Positions 63,438 through 64,000 of a stretch of DNA of 64,000 bases are shown piece by piece. Under the pieces are notes generated by a model. That model saw only the letters and a program-made list of their open reading frames with translations, did no database searches and had not been told where the DNA came from. Both the position numbers and the translations under genes were made by a program. How positions within the stretch are numbered: the stretch's first letter is position 1; every line of letters begins with the position of its first letter. This DNA is from Notospermus geniculatus (lineage: Eukaryota; Nemertea; Pilidiophora; Heteronemertea; Lineidae), in contig NMRB01001390.1 in assembly GCA_002633025.1 (NCBI GenBank), positions 32,401 through 96,400 of the forward strand, written 5' to 3'.

Positions 63438-64000
63438 GTGAACGTCTTGTTGTTTTGTTGTTCAGCAGTGCGCAAGATCCATCTCCATCTCCGCCGCTTG
63501 CCCTTCCTCACCCCCTCCCCACTTTACCATTTACTCTCCCTGCTCCACATTCTTCCCCCATTACTCATTATGCCTTCCTCCCCTCACATTTCACCTCAGC
63601 AGCTCAGTTTCCACTCCACCCCTTACTTACTTGCCCCCTGTTTTGTTCGCCACTTAAGCACTACAGTGCCACCTATGATAAAAGAATAGAACTAAACTTA
63701 GCAGACGACGCAACCTTGCAGGCTCCATCCTAGTGAAAACTGAAGCGTGGAGAGTGTACATAACAGTACTTAAACATACTGTCGAAAGATGGCAGCATCG
63801 TACGGTAGCCGTCTTGCAGTCTCCACGCTACCGAAAACTCAAGCGCGGAGTGTGTACTGCGTAAGTACAAATCTGATGAAAGGTGGCAGCATCGTACGGT
63901 GAGCAGCCGAATCTATAAGGATACAATTAAAATGGAAGAGTATATTAATTTTCTTCCACGTCATCTGATGTTCTCTTTTTTGAACTTTAGAACAGGTTCT
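63438..64000. promoter_or_regulatory. DNLZ upstream region with C-rich tract and tandem repeat
   Basis: Pyrimidine-rich sequence (63480-63660) lies upstream of DNLZ. Two imperfect direct copies of a roughly 90-base unit follow at 63718-63810 and 63816-63905, each with GAAAACT, AAGCG and GGCAGCATCGTACGGT. No gene is visible to the window end. Confidence 0.5.

Overview
This window looks like nuclear DNA from a marine invertebrate, a deuterostome or a lophotrochozoan; I cannot place it more precisely. Reasons: short exons in long introns with GT-AG borders, animal gene families (UBE4A, PCYT2, a BTB-Kelch protein, DNLZ) together with a universal stress protein, tRNA-derived SINEs, dozens of palindromic miniature transposons (MITEs), many TAGGCCTA and TACCGGTA palindromes, and draft-assembly marks (a 475-base N run, four single Ns, near-identical blocks beside the Ns).

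Layout. Positions 1-4500 are mostly non-coding, with MITEs and a SINE. A single-exon gene at 4559-7567 (+) encodes a 1,002-residue multipass membrane protein that I do not recognise. The first four coding exons of UBE4A lie on the minus strand (10855-9047). No later UBE4A exon is visible, so the membrane-protein gene probably sits inside a large UBE4A intron on the opposite strand. From 11 to 15 kb there is a telomere-like degenerate array, foldback elements and a 1.2-kb duplicated block.

PCYT2 (ethanolamine-phosphate cytidylyltransferase) occupies 15774-32554 (+) in 15 coding exons. Its introns are full of MITEs, and one partial exon pair is duplicated inside a foldback element. From 32.6 to 48.4 kb I see no confident gene: it holds MITEs nested in one another, minisatellites, the assembly gap, and a minus-strand stretch at 46.3-47.7 kb that reads like broken coding sequence.

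From 50.6 kb the window is gene-dense again: a small single-pass membrane protein with an acidic, tyrosine-motif tail (50622-51210, +), a universal stress protein (52013-54122, +), a BTB-BACK-Kelch protein with a partly duplicated BTB segment (57250-61129, +), and, convergent to it, DNLZ, a mitochondrial Hsp70-escort zinc finger (62390-63437, -).

The genes do not form one pathway. They are housekeeping and signalling genes: phosphatidylethanolamine synthesis, ubiquitin-chain elongation, probable Cullin-3 substrate adaptation, nucleotide-binding stress protein, mitochondrial chaperone upkeep. I found no novel multigene system. The most unusual features are the layered palindromic MITE landscape, the PCYT2 exon duplication, the altered BTB domain and the two unrecognised membrane proteins. 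All exon borders were read by eye from splice signals and remembered family sequences; no search or alignment was run.
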